A stretch of DNA of 64,000 nt from Algoriphagus sp. (lineage in GTDB: Bacteria; Bacteroidota; Bacteroidia; Cytophagales; Cyclobacteriaceae). The DNA is taken from contig NZ_JABXIN010000016.1 of the NCBI RefSeq assembly GCF_013373065.1, forward strand, positions 32,327 through 96,326, given 5' to 3'. The position numbers and the translations under genes were made by a program. The number at the start of each line of letters is the position of its first letter. The first letter of the stretch is position 1. This document shows positions 8,266 to 18,220 of the stretch, piece after piece. A model generated the notes under the pieces. That model searched no databases. It was given only the letters and a program-made list of their open reading frames with translations, and was not told the DNA's origin.

Positions 8266-11171
8266 TTTTTCTCTGAAATCACTTCTTTGATTTTCTTTAG
8301 AAGTTCTGCAGCGTCGATTGGTTTTGCAACAAAACCATCGAAACCACAAGATTCAATTTTTTCCATGATTTCAAGCTTGGCAGCTGCCGTCAATGCAATC
8401 ACAGGAATATCCTGAAGCTCCTTAATTTTTACCGTAGCCTCAAAACCATCCATAACTGGCATCTGAATATCCATCAAGACACAATCGTATTTCTTGGATT
8501 GAATAGCTTCAACAGCTAACGCTCCATTAGGAACCCGATCAAACGTATATCCCCATTTTTTGATAATCTTACCAAGAACCAAGGCATTGACATCATTGTC
8601 TTCTGCCATCAGAAGGTGAAGAGTGGAAAAATCCCTATTGAATCCATTGAGGATAACATTCTTTGGACCTTCATTTTCAAATAAATCAAAATCGACTTCA
8701 AAGAAGAATCGGCTCCCTTTTCCTACTTCTGATTCCAGATTGATGTTAGAGTTCATCAAATTGAGGAGTTTTCTGGTAATTGAAAGTCCAAGGCCTGTTC
8801 CTCCATACTTGGTACTGAAAGTTGGTTTGATTTGATCAAAATCATTGAAAATTCGATCCTGATGCTCGGGAGCGATTCCAATTCCGGTATCTTTTACTTC
8901 AAAATATACTTTTACTTGATTCGCATTTTTCTTCAGCAAATTCACCGTCAAATCAACTTCACCGTTATTAGTGAACTTGAGCGCATTGGTAATCAAATTG
9001 TTCAAGATTTGAGACAATCGGGTTTTATCACCTTTGACTTCTACATTCAAGTTAGGATCCAAATGCAAATTCAAGGAGTTCTTACTGTCCCGAGCATGGA
9101 AGGAAAGCCCCTTCATCACTTGATGAACCAGTTCTGTCAAATTGAAAGGTGCTTTTTCGATGGAAAGTTTTCCTGCTTCTATTTTCTGGAAGTCAAGTAG
9201 ATCATTAATCATAATGATCAAATTATCCACGGCAAAACTGATCGTATTCAGGGTATTCTTTTGAGAATCAGATGGATTTTCCTGCAATAAGGAATAAACA
9301 GAACCAGAAATAGCATTTAATGGAGTTCGCAGTTCGTGGCTGATCATGGAAAGGAAATCAGACTTAATCTGACTTGCCTTTTCTGCGGTTTGCCTAGCTT
9401 CATCCAATTTAGCCTCAAACTCTTTTTGTTTGCTGATATCTGTCAAGTACCCATACCAAACCATGTCCCCATTTTCCAAGACCTGAGGTCTTGCAGCTCC
9501 CAATATCCATCGGAATCCAGTTGGCTCTTTGTCATCCTTTACTCTAAATTGACATTGCCAAGGCTCTAATTTTCTGGCAGAAGCCACAGAACTCATGATC
9601 ACATGAGGCAAATCCTGTGGATGAACTTTAGTAATGGTAGAAGAAATATCTGTGAACTCTTCAATTTCTGCCTCCGAAATTCCCAAAACACTGGTAATCC
9701 CTTTGGACAAGAATGAAAAATTCATCCCTCCATTCTTATCCAATACCAATTGATATAATCCCCCTGGAACTTGTTCAGTAAGATTGATCAAGAAATTACT
9801 ACTTTCTTCCAATGTCTTCTCCAAAGAGAGCTTTTCAGAGATATTCTTGAATGAAAACAAGTAATAGGATTCCGATTTTTCCTCAAATGATGTGAACCCA
9901 ATCTCCAGCGTAAGTGGTTTTCCTTTTTGGTTTACAATCGGTGCAACTAAGGGAGAAACTTCTACCCCACTTTCTATTTCGTATAACCAATTATTCCAAA
10001 GATCTGACTCCTCAAAAAGCTGTACAAGCTGGCTCAAATCACCGAAATGATTTTCTTTTTCTAGGCCAAAAAGCTTGCGTGCGGAATCATTACAATGAAT
10101 AATCTTTTTATCTCGAAGCGCGACAATCAGAGGCTCAGGAGAATAGTAGAGAAAGCTTTCCAATAAAGACTTTTCTTCCAAAATTTGTTGACGGGAACTA
10201 TCATCTGCCAAGTACCCGATCCACATTTCCTTCCCGTTTGGCAACTCTGTTTTTTCTGCAACCAATTGTAGTGACAGTTCCTTCCATAAAAGTCTTCCCT
10301 CGAATTTATTTTGAGAAGCCTCAGATTTTAACTGTTGCCTTAGATTTTCAAAAAGAGACTTTCGGTCTTTTTTTGAATCTACTCCAAACTTCTCAAGCGA
10401 CTTTTTATCCCAATTAATTTTCTCCTTTTGAAGATCCAAGCTAAAGCTAACTGCATCTGAAAGTCCAGGAACCTCTTGATGGATCTTTAATAACTTCTTG
10501 GATAAATCCCGCTCAAGCGCATACTCAGTCTGATCTCTTGCAATCAGATAAAAATAATTGCCGGCAAATTGGACAGAACATTCCAAGGAAGAATAATCTC
10601 CATTTTTACGTTTGAAGCGAACTTGGAAAAAGGCCATCTTCTCGGCACCGCCTTTATTCTTCCAAATCTTTCGAACTCGATCCAAATCCTCCTCATGGAC
10701 AAAAGAACAAAGACTAGTATCAATCAACTCCTCAGAATTATATCCAAGAATTGGTTTAACAGCTTCATTGAGATAGGTAAGATAATCGTGTTGGCCTACC
10801 CCTAGCACATCCAATCCGCGCTTAAAAAATTCTTGAATTTCTTTATTGGAAGGAAGTCCCTCCCGCTTCAATTCAACTCCTTTATAAAACAGGTAATAAT
10901 TAGTGCCATTATCTTCTGGTAATTCAAGACGAAAGGTAAATTCCTTCCCGCCATGATTTAGGTGTAATTCTTCTTTAAAAATGTAATTACTTATATCAAG
11001 CCCTAAACCAGCAAGACTTCTTTCCGTTAAGGATTCCCCAATTTGCTCTTCAAAGGCTTCATTCGCATAAAAAATATTATAAGGATAGGAATCATCCGCA
11101 AGAAAGACCATTTCTGAGGACTCATAAATGATCTTCTTAAAAGTGCTATTAATTCCTCTGTCCTTCATCAA
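8253..11171 (-). CDS. PAS-rich hybrid sensor histidine kinase with C-terminal receiver domain
   Basis: 972 residues, no clear membrane segment, so probably a cytosolic sensor. Order of domains: several PAS-like modules (~10-110, 120-225, 335-455, 460-590), a HisKA dimer domain with phospho-accepting H612 in SHELRTPLNAI, an HATPase domain with N box NLITNALKF, G1 DTGIGIAPEH and G2 GGTGLGLS, then a receiver domain with D901 in LMDIQMPVMDG. No DNA-binding output domain is present, so the signal must pass to another protein, for example an Hpt protein not found here. The signal sensed is unknown. Its stop lies inside the 3' end of the opposing TPR gene. Confidence 0.92.
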   Translation of the reverse strand: MMKDRGINSTFKKIIYESSEMVFLADDSYPYNIFYANEAFEEQIGESLTERSLAGLGLDISNYIFKEELHLNHGGKEFTFRLELPEDNGTNYYLFYKGVELKREGLPSNKEIQEFFKRGLDVLGVGQHDYLTYLNEAVKPILGYNSEELIDTSLCSFVHEEDLDRVRKIWKNKGGAEKMAFFQVRFKRKNGDYSSLECSVQFAGNYFYLIARDQTEYALERDLSKKLLKIHQEVPGLSDAVSFSLDLQKEKINWDKKSLEKFGVDSKKDRKSLFENLRQQLKSEASQNKFEGRLLWKELSLQLVAEKTELPNGKEMWIGYLADDSSRQQILEEKSLLESFLYYSPEPLIVALRDKKIIHCNDSARKLFGLEKENHFGDLSQLVQLFEESDLWNNWLYEIESGVEVSPLVAPIVNQKGKPLTLEIGFTSFEEKSESYYLFSFKNISEKLSLEKTLEESSNFLINLTEQVPGGLYQLVLDKNGGMNFSFLSKGITSVLGISEAEIEEFTDISSTITKVHPQDLPHVIMSSVASARKLEPWQCQFRVKDDKEPTGFRWILGAARPQVLENGDMVWYGYLTDISKQKEFEAKLDEARQTAEKASQIKSDFLSMISHELRTPLNAISGSVYSLLQENPSDSQKNTLNTISFAVDNLIIMINDLLDFQKIEAGKLSIEKAPFNLTELVHQVMKGLSFHARDSKNSLNLHLDPNLNVEVKGDKTRLSQILNNLITNALKFTNNGEVDLTVNLLKKNANQVKVYFEVKDTGIGIAPEHQDRIFNDFDQIKPTFSTKYGGTGLGLSITRKLLNLMNSNINLESEVGKGSRFFFEVDFDLFENEGPKNVILNGFNRDFSTLHLLMAEDNDVNALVLGKIIKKWGYTFDRVPNGALAVEAIQSKKYDCVLMDIQMPVMDGFEATVKIKELQDIPVIALTAAAKLEIMEKIESCGFDGFVAKPIDAAELLKKIKEVISEKNHNF

Positions 11172-11300
11172 GCTTTTCTTACTAATATTCTATTTGTGCG
11201 TGTTAAGGATGATTTTTTAAATATCGTAAAATAATGCCGTAAACATACAGCAATTTGTATTTCATAGCAAATTTTTTACTTTTCAAACGAGAAAAATGAT

Positions 11301-11993
11301 TCAAAAATTATAGAAATAGCCAATTTTAGCCCATAAACGGGTCCGAAACCCCTCTTGAAAAAATCCATCGGTACGATAATCCACACTATATTCGATTTTT
11401 TGTTGATTTGAGATCAACTTGCCCAAGGTTAAAACCAATCGATTTTCAAGTCCGAATTCTCCAGCCTGAAGACTAAAAATCGGCTCAGTGGAAACAACCA
11501 CATACCTCTCTCCCGGATCTACGGCATCACCTTCGAGTGGGATATCCATTGCCAAGCGATATCGCAATCTATACTCTGTGGATTCTTCAGGAGTAAAAGT
11601 TTGATCTAAACGAAATCGATGGCCGACCCGAAACCTCCTAAAGCGATCCAGCAATGCAAATTGCTGGATAAGTCGGTAGGAATTCGTCCCATCTTGAATT
11701 CTATAAAAAAGTCCAAACGCCAAGCTACTTAGTGGACTTACCTTCCAATCGTAAAAAGCCATTAAATCGGTGCGATAATGCCGAAATTGCCAACGGTCTT
11801 CCTGTTCTTGAGAATTCCTGAAAATAACCTCCTGATTTTCGATTTTAAAGTTCACCTTATTTCCATTCTTCAACTTTTTGGTAATCCCTACTTCTGGAAA
11901 AAATCCCGTAAAAAACACATGCTCCTGTGCAAAGACTGAAAAACCGAAAGAAAGGTTGACGAGCAGAAAAAGAACAATCGACTTTCTCATCAA
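11301..11993 (-). CDS. DUF2490 outer-membrane-type protein
   Basis: 230 residues with a signal peptide ending FSVFAQ. The mature part has many alternating-strand segments (FRHYRTDLMAFYDW, FRVGHRFRLDQTF, YRLRYRLAMDIPL) and ends in an aromatic strand, KIGYFYNF, as expected of an outer-membrane beta-barrel. The pattern matches the DUF2490 family common in Bacteroidota; no function is established. Its ATG overlaps the stop codon of the upstream PepSY-like gene by four bases, so the two are almost certainly co-translated. Confidence 0.75.
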   Translation of the reverse strand: MMRKSIVLFLLVNLSFGFSVFAQEHVFFTGFFPEVGITKKLKNGNKVNFKIENQEVIFRNSQEQEDRWQFRHYRTDLMAFYDWKVSPLSSLAFGLFYRIQDGTNSYRLIQQFALLDRFRRFRVGHRFRLDQTFTPEESTEYRLRYRLAMDIPLEGDAVDPGERYVVVSTEPIFSLQAGEFGLENRLVLTLGKLISNQQKIEYSVDYRTDGFFQEGFRTRLWAKIGYFYNF

Positions 11994-12565
11994 AAAATCA
12001 AATTATCCATAATTCGAATCTCTACTTCTCGCTTTGAGATCAATTTACCTTGATCATCAAAAAGACCTTCCCAAAGAAGTTGCTCTCCATCCTTAGGTTT
12101 TCCAAGATATTCGATCTCATAGCGAACTGTAATCCCATCTTTTTTTTCATCATCAAAAAAATCTTCTAAATCCTCTTCTTCTCCAGTGTATTGAATTTGA
12201 ATTCGCTGGATTTTATAATCACGGTATGACTCTGAAAAATATTTTTGAAGATTCTTAACGACTACAGCATCTAGCTCCTGAAGTGTCAACTCAACCTCCA
12301 CGTCCTGAATTTTTCCGGAGGCATCAAATTCAACACTATGAAATTTATTTTTCCAGATAAATTTGGCCTCATAGGATGTTCCTTTATCTGAATTCTCTAA
12401 ATACCAACGGACTTTTTTCTTTCCATCAAAAGCGTCATGAAGCCAATCCACAGCTGATTCTGGCAATTCTTGCTTTTTGATTCGCCTTTCTTGTTCAACC
12501 TTTTTCTGTGCAAATGCATTGCCTGCGTAAAAAAGTATTAGGAAAAGGAGAAATAGTTTTCTCAT
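11990..12565 (-). CDS. Exported PepSY-like domain protein
   Basis: 191 residues with a signal peptide (FYAGNAFAQ). Residues ~35-110 read as a PepSY-like/BLIP-like unit: LPESAVDWLHDAF, then YEAKFIWKNKFHSVEFDASG, the strand-turn-strand pattern with a terminal aspartate-glycine turn. The C-terminal half is acidic and strand-rich and unassigned. It is translationally coupled to the DUF2490 barrel gene downstream (4-base overlap), so it may be the periplasmic partner of that barrel; this is inference. The domain call is by eye, and function is unknown. Confidence 0.6.
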   Translation of the reverse strand: MRKLFLLFLILFYAGNAFAQKKVEQERRIKKQELPESAVDWLHDAFDGKKKVRWYLENSDKGTSYEAKFIWKNKFHSVEFDASGKIQDVEVELTLQELDAVVVKNLQKYFSESYRDYKIQRIQIQYTGEEEDLEDFFDDEKKDGITVRYEIEYLGKPKDGEQLLWEGLFDDQGKLISKREVEIRIMDNLIF

Positions 12566-12585
12566 GAGTAATAGTTATAACAAAT

Positions 12586-12618
12586 AAAAAACCGTTACCA
12601 AATTGGCAACGGTTCTTT
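12586..12618 (-). terminator. Rho-independent terminator of the aconitase gene
   Basis: Read on the minus strand: AACCGTTGCC / GGTAACGGTT stem (one mismatch) with loop AATTT, followed by a T-rich run. It starts ~25 bases after the aconitase stop codon and separates it from the PepSY-like gene. Confidence 0.8.
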
Positions 12619-12642
12619 TCTATTTTGGTTTTGATTTTTCGA

Positions 12643-14907
12643 TTAAGCCAAACCAGCCTTGATAAGGTTCAAAGCAGAACCTGCCTTAAACCATTCAATT
12701 TGACCTTCATTGTAGGTATGATTTACTTCAAATTCATCTTTACTTCCATCTGCATGGTGTAAAACTACCTTCAAAGGCAATCCAGGAGCAAAAGTTTCCA
12801 AGCCAAGGATATCAATAGAATCGTCTTCTTGAACCTTGTCGTAATCGGCTGGATTTGCAAAAGTTAAGGCCAACATACCTTGCTTTTTCAAATTCGTTTC
12901 GTGAATTCGAGCAAAGGATTTCACCAAAATTGCCCGAACACCTAAGAATCGTGGCTCCATAGCAGCATGCTCTCGGGAAGAACCTTCTCCATAGTTTTCA
13001 TCTCCTACGACAACCGTACCAATACCTTCGGCTTTGTACTGTCGCTGAGTTGCCGGAACTTCACCATAGGCACCAGTCAATTGATTCTTAACTTTATTGG
13101 TTTCGTCATTGAATGCATTGACAGCACCAATTAGCATATTATTGGAAATATTATCCAAATGACCTCGGAATCGCAACCAAGGACCTGCCATGGAAATGTG
13201 GTCTGTCGTACATTTTCCTTTTGCTTTGATTAGCAATTTCAATCCCTTCAGATCCGTACCTTCCCAAGCAGGGAAAGACTCCAATAATTGCAGACGTTCT
13301 GATTTTGGATCCACAATCACCTCCACTTTAGACCCATCAGAAGCAGGAGCCTGATATCCTGCATCTTCAACAGCAAATCCTTTAGTCGGCATTTCCAATC
13401 CTTTTGGCTCATCCAATTTTACAGCTTGCCCTTCCTCATTTACAAGCGTATCTTTCATTGGGTTGAAGGTCAAATCACCTGCAATTGCCATGGCTGTTAC
13501 AATTTCCGGAGAAGCTACGAAGGCATGCGTATTAGGGTTTCCATCAGCACGCTTCGCAAAGTTTCTATTAAAGGAAGTGATGATTGAGTTTTTCTCTTGC
13601 TTTTCTGCACCATGTCTTGCCCACTGACCGATACAAGGTCCACAAGCATTTGCAAGAACTACCCCTCCCATTTTTCCAAAGGTACCCAAGAAGCCATCTC
13701 GCTCAACGGTGTATCGAACTTGCTCAGATCCCGGAGTAATCGTAAACTCAGACTTGGCTACCAATTTTTTATCGACTGCTTGCTGAGCCAAAGAAGCTGC
13801 TCGTGAAATATCTTCGTAAGAAGAGTTGGTACATGAACCGATCAAACCAACTTCCAATTTAGCTGGCCAGCCATTTTCCTTAACTGCAGCAGCAAACTTG
13901 GACAATGGCCAAGCCAAATCTGGCGTAAAAGGACCATTGATATGCGGCTCAAGTTCAGAGAGATTAATCTCTATAACCTGATCAAAGTATTTTTCAGGCT
14001 CTGCATATACCTCAGCATCACCAGTAAGATGTTCTGCAATTCCATTAGCCAATTCTGCAACATCAGCCCGACCTGTTCCTTTTAGGTAGGCTGCAGATTT
14101 TTCATCATATCCAAAAATGGAGGTAGTAGCACCAATTTCTGCCCCCATGTTACAAATCGTTCCTTTACCTGTTGCAGAAAGGGATTGTGCTCCATCACCA
14201 AAGTATTCTACGATGTATCCTGTTCCGCCTTTCACAGTCAAGATTCCTGCTACTTTCAAAATCACATCTTTCGCAGAGGTCCAACCAGAAAGTTTACCTG
14301 TAAGCTTTACACCGATCAATTTGGGGAATTTTAGCTCCCACGGAAGACCTGCCATGACGTCGCAGGCATCAGCCCCCCCTACACCAATCGCAATCATTCC
14401 CAAACCACCGGCATTAGGCGTATGAGAATCTGTTCCGATCATCATTCCACCCGGAAATGCATAATTCTCCAATACTACTTGGTGAATAATACCAGCTCCG
14501 GGCTTCCAGAAGCCAATTCCGTATTTATTGGACACTGATGCCAAAAAATCATAAACTTCACGGTTTTTATCCTTGGCTACAGAAAGGTCTTTATCAGCTC
14601 CAACTTGTGCTTGAATCAAGTGATCACAGTGTACAGTGGAAGGAACCGCAACTTTATCTTTCCCTGCCTGCATAAATTGAAGCAAAGCCATTTGGGCCGT
14701 TGCATCTTGCATTGCCACTCGATCCGGCTGAAAATCCACATAGGACTTCCCGCGCTCAAATACTTGGCTAGCTGCTCCTTCTGAAAGGTGGGAATACAAA
14801 ATTTTCTCAGTCAAAGTCAAGGGTTTGTTAACTGCTTTTCTAGCAGCAGCGATTCGCTCAGGATACCGAGCATACACCTCCTTGATCATTTCAATATCAA
14901 AAGCCAT
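12643..14907 (-). CDS. Aconitate hydratase (mitochondrial-type aconitase)
   Basis: 754 residues from the ATG at 14907 ([12 protein letters not shown]); the frame extends 26 codons upstream, but that stretch is not family-like. The enzyme interconverts citrate and isocitrate in the TCA cycle using a [4Fe-4S] cluster. Cluster ligands are visible as [10 protein letters not shown] (one Cys) and [10 protein letters not shown] (two Cys). The swivel domain carries [11 protein letters not shown], and the active-site segment [11 protein letters not shown] is present. Length (~755) and motifs match the mitochondrial-type branch rather than the ~900-residue AcnA or AcnB. It has its own terminator. Confidence 0.95.
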   Translation of the reverse strand: MAFDIEMIKEVYARYPERIAAARKAVNKPLTLTEKILYSHLSEGAASQVFERGKSYVDFQPDRVAMQDATAQMALLQFMQAGKDKVAVPSTVHCDHLIQAQVGADKDLSVAKDKNREVYDFLASVSNKYGIGFWKPGAGIIHQVVLENYAFPGGMMIGTDSHTPNAGGLGMIAIGVGGADACDVMAGLPWELKFPKLIGVKLTGKLSGWTSAKDVILKVAGILTVKGGTGYIVEYFGDGAQSLSATGKGTICNMGAEIGATTSIFGYDEKSAAYLKGTGRADVAELANGIAEHLTGDAEVYAEPEKYFDQVIEINLSELEPHINGPFTPDLAWPLSKFAAAVKENGWPAKLEVGLIGSCTNSSYEDISRAASLAQQAVDKKLVAKSEFTITPGSEQVRYTVERDGFLGTFGKMGGVVLANACGPCIGQWARHGAEKQEKNSIITSFNRNFAKRADGNPNTHAFVASPEIVTAMAIAGDLTFNPMKDTLVNEEGQAVKLDEPKGLEMPTKGFAVEDAGYQAPASDGSKVEVIVDPKSERLQLLESFPAWEGTDLKGLKLLIKAKGKCTTDHISMAGPWLRFRGHLDNISNNMLIGAVNAFNDETNKVKNQLTGAYGEVPATQRQYKAEGIGTVVVGDENYGEGSSREHAAMEPRFLGVRAILVKSFARIHETNLKKQGMLALTFANPADYDKVQEDDSIDILGLETFAPGLPLKVVLHHADGSKDEFEVNHTYNEGQIEWFKAGSALNLIKAGLA

Positions 14908-15052
14908 TTTATAGGATTTTAGGTGGATAAAAGGTTCAAAATCGAAGTGCAAATATAGAAAATTAGGCCTGAATTCGGTAACCAAATAAATTCATAAACA
15001 GGTCCTTTATCTAAAAAATTGAATCTTTTGAAAGGATTGAAAAAGCAAAAGC

Positions 15053-16360
15053 TTAGAAAAATGAAAATACTCCCAACAATAAAAACAGAAAACCAGCTAC
15101 AAACAGCCATCCCGTATATCGAATCAATTGAGAAGCCTTGACCCCCGTGATAGAAAGTAAAGGCAAGGCCCAAAAGGGTTGCAATAGATTACTGATTTGA
15201 TCTCCATAGGAAAACACGAGAATCATTTTCCCAACATCCATTCCCAATGTCTGGGTTACCTGCATAATAATTGGTCCCTGCACAGCCCATTGACCACCTC
15301 CAGATGGAATCAATAAATTCACAAAAGCAGCAGAAAACAATGTAAAAGGAGCCAGCAAATCCTGGTTCGCATGATCTAGAAATAAGCTTGAGAGTTGCTC
15401 AAGAAGTCCTGAATAAGTCACCATCCCTAAAATCCCTGCATAAAATGGGAATTGGATAAAAATATCAGAAGAGCTTTTGATCCCCTCGCCTACTGCTTCG
15501 GTGAAGCTTTTTAAATCCCTGTAAAAGAGCAAGGTCAAGCCAAAAAGCAAAAAGTTCATCAGATTTAGATTAAAAAACCCAATGCCATTTTGCCACTCCC
15601 GAAAACCAATCCAAATAAAAACGCCAATCATAAATACCCCTAGCCATTTCCCAAGCTGTCCTGATTCTCCTGGGGGAATTGGTCGTAAGGGATGGGAATA
15701 AGAAGGTGATTCAAGGTTTTTTGAAGACCTATTTAACAAATAAAGGGTAGCTAAAAACACTAAAATCAAACCAAGGGTCATCCCCAAATTAGTCCAAGAA
15801 AAGATGGTTTCTCCTACCGAAATTTGCCCTATCTGATTAGCTAAAAAATGATTAGGTTCTGCAACTTTTAATGTGGCTGAACCTGACAAGCCTCCATGCC
15901 AAACAGCCATCCCTAAGTAGCCCGCTGAAGCCAACAAAGCGGCATTGGAAGGGACATTTTTTTCGGTCATGGCCAAATGGACAAATCTTGCCAGTAAGGC
16001 TCCAACAATCAACCCAAAGCCCCAATTTAAAAGACCCGCTAACATGGTTACAATCCCGGTAAAAAGAACGGCTTGAATCGAATTTGAAGGTATTTGGGCA
16101 ATTTTCCTTAATAGTTGATGAATGGGTTTTGCAATGGCCAAGGCATAACCAAACACCAAAATCATCATCATTTGAAGTGTAAATTCTAACAAGCTAAAAA
16201 ACCCATCCTTCCAAAAAAGAATAGACTGTTCGATACTTTTTCCAAAAGAATTGCCTTGGGATTTCAAAGAAAAAACAGCTGCAACCAATACCAGACCACT
16301 CAAGATTAACACTAAATCAAAAGGACTTGGAAATGAAATTGCTGTTCTTTTTTTACTCAA
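15053..16360 (-). CDS. Short-chain fatty acid transporter, AtoE family
   Basis: 435 residues with about ten to twelve hydrophobic segments. Typical motifs are MAVWHGGLSGSATL, NLLIPSGGGQWAVQGP and SYGDQISNLLQPFWALP, which identify the AtoE family (TIGR00366) that imports short-chain fatty acids such as acetoacetate or butyrate. The E. coli relative is co-encoded with CoA-transferase subunits; none is visible here. The actual substrate is therefore open. It lies between aconitase and a sensor kinase on the opposite strand. The 145-base gap to aconitase shows no strong hairpin. Confidence 0.87.
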   Translation of the reverse strand: MSKKRTAISFPSPFDLVLILSGLVLVAAVFSLKSQGNSFGKSIEQSILFWKDGFFSLLEFTLQMMMILVFGYALAIAKPIHQLLRKIAQIPSNSIQAVLFTGIVTMLAGLLNWGFGLIVGALLARFVHLAMTEKNVPSNAALLASAGYLGMAVWHGGLSGSATLKVAEPNHFLANQIGQISVGETIFSWTNLGMTLGLILVFLATLYLLNRSSKNLESPSYSHPLRPIPPGESGQLGKWLGVFMIGVFIWIGFREWQNGIGFFNLNLMNFLLFGLTLLFYRDLKSFTEAVGEGIKSSSDIFIQFPFYAGILGMVTYSGLLEQLSSLFLDHANQDLLAPFTLFSAAFVNLLIPSGGGQWAVQGPIIMQVTQTLGMDVGKMILVFSYGDQISNLLQPFWALPLLSITGVKASQLIRYTGWLFVAGFLFLLLGVFSFF

Positions 16361-16453
16361 TTCTTACAGATTTCGGAGTTAAAAATTTTTAATGTAATAT
16401 TAGATGAAAATCTACGAAAAAGAAAAAGCCAAACTTCTATAAAGATTTAATCT

Positions 16454-18220
16454 GTGCTGGATTTAACCTTTAATCTATATTCAATCATCCTGGTTTTTAC
16501 GAGTCTGATTGTCATGGCTTTGTCCATTTATATTGCATTCAGCCTCGATCATTTGACTCGGTGGCTAGCCACCACCATGATTTTTATCTCAGTTTGGGGA
16601 TTTTTTTATGGATTTGAACTGGCATCCAGTACCATAGAGCAAATGCTCTATTGGGTTCGATTTCAATATATTGGTATTTCTTTTGCTCCTGCTGTTTGGC
16701 TAATGTTTACCCTGCGATACACGGGATACCGGTATTGGAGTAAACCAGTAGTAATCATTGGCACCTTTACAATTCCTGCTATCACCTTATTCATGGTGAT
16801 CTCCAACGACTTGCATCATCTCCATTATGCAGAAACTTTTTTGATTGATGAGGGCACGTCATTCCCTTTACTTGGCATCAAAAAAGGACCCTATTACATC
16901 ATCCATGTCATCTATTCGTACTTAGTATTTTTCTTGGGAACCATTATTCTATGGAGAAGATTTCGAAAAGCAGATCCCCTCTTTAAGAACCAAACCAGGC
17001 TTCTTATTATAGGTGGTTTATTTCCTTTAGTTTTCAATTTCTTTTATCAAACTGGAATCATAGCGCCCCTAGGACCTATTGATCTCACTCCCTTTGCATT
17101 TCTTTTTAGTTATCTAATCCTGGGAATTGCGATATCGAAGTATGGGTTGTTTAGCATAAAACCAATCGCCCATGGCAGAATCATGGAATCCCTTACCAAA
17201 GGGGTTTTGGTTTTCAACATCAACCAGCGACTCATCGATTTTAATTCAAAGGCGAAATCGTTTTTAAAACAGCCTGAAAAAATAAAAATAGGAGCTCAGG
17301 CACATGAAATTTTCAAATCTGAAGAACGGCTTCTTCAAGTATTCAAAGACCCGAAAGAACAATCAATCGTATTCAATCCGGCGAAGAGTGAAAAAACTAT
17401 ACGCCTAGAAATCATGCCCATACAGGAAAACAACGCTGATCAAGTAGGGCTAATCTTACTTTTCGATGACTTAACAGAGGAAATCAAAACCAATGAACAA
17501 CTCCGAAAACAAACCGAGGATCTTCAAAAGCTAAACGACCTGAAAGACAAATTTTTCAGCATCATTTCACACGATTTAAAGGGACCCATTTTTGGGGTAA
17601 AGGAGTTGATTCATATGACACATACCGGGATGATTTCAAATGAGGAATTCTTTGAAATGGTACCTGAGGTGTCTAAAAATATGGAGCAAGTTGCCATTTT
17701 ATTGGAAAATCTACTCGCCTGGGCCTCCACTCAAATCCGGAAAGAATATTTGGAAATCCAGGATTTCGATATTTTGCAACTCATCGGGCAGCAAAAAAAA
17801 TTACTTGATCGAATTGCTAACGAAAAGCAAATAAAAATTGAGATTAAAGACAGCCCTCCTCTTGTAGTTCGTGGAGATCGAAATATGATTGATTTAGTGC
17901 TTCGGAACTTGATTAACAATTCGGTGAAATTTTCCAAGCCAGAAACAAAGGTGCTTTTAAGTGCAGAGCCCGAAGGAATGGAAGCTAAAATCTGTATCCA
18001 AGACTTTGGACCCGGGATATCAGCTGAAAATCTTCAAAAAATTAAAGATGGAGTGTCCTTTACTACTCGAGGTCATCAAAACGAAAGCGGAACTGGCTTG
18101 GGACTGATCTTAGTCAGGGAATATATTGCCAAGAATGAAGGTCGACTAGAAATAGAAAGTGAGCTGGGTAAAGGAACAACCTTCTGTATTTACCTCCCTT
18201 TGGCTAAAAAGTCAACTTAA
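16454..18220 (+). CDS. 7TM sensor histidine kinase
   Basis: 588 residues starting at a GTG codon. The first ~225 residues contain seven hydrophobic helices of the HisKA_7TM type (histidine kinase N-terminal 7TM region). A PAS-like module (~240-345) follows, then a HisKA domain with H373 in IISHDLKGPIFG, and an HATPase domain with N box LRNLINNSVKF, G1 DFGPGISAEN and G2 GTGLGLILV. There is no receiver domain and no response regulator gene nearby. Signal unknown; a membrane-associated or small hydrophobic ligand is possible given the 7TM input. Its stop overlaps the opposing acyl-CoA reductase gene by four bases. Confidence 0.9.
   Translation: MLDLTFNLYSIILVFTSLIVMALSIYIAFSLDHLTRWLATTMIFISVWGFFYGFELASSTIEQMLYWVRFQYIGISFAPAVWLMFTLRYTGYRYWSKPVVIIGTFTIPAITLFMVISNDLHHLHYAETFLIDEGTSFPLLGIKKGPYYIIHVIYSYLVFFLGTIILWRRFRKADPLFKNQTRLLIIGGLFPLVFNFFYQTGIIAPLGPIDLTPFAFLFSYLILGIAISKYGLFSIKPIAHGRIMESLTKGVLVFNINQRLIDFNSKAKSFLKQPEKIKIGAQAHEIFKSEERLLQVFKDPKEQSIVFNPAKSEKTIRLEIMPIQENNADQVGLILLFDDLTEEIKTNEQLRKQTEDLQKLNDLKDKFFSIISHDLKGPIFGVKELIHMTHTGMISNEEFFEMVPEVSKNMEQVAILLENLLAWASTQIRKEYLEIQDFDILQLIGQQKKLLDRIANEKQIKIEIKDSPPLVVRGDRNMIDLVLRNLINNSVKFSKPETKVLLSAEPEGMEAKICIQDFGPGISAENLQKIKDGVSFTTRGHQNESGTGLGLILVREYIAKNEGRLEIESELGKGTTFCIYLPLAKKST

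Noticed and set aside
12643..14985. Longer aconitase start at 14985
   Set aside because: The 26 extra residues are unlike any aconitase N terminus; [12 protein letters not shown] at 14907 fits the family.
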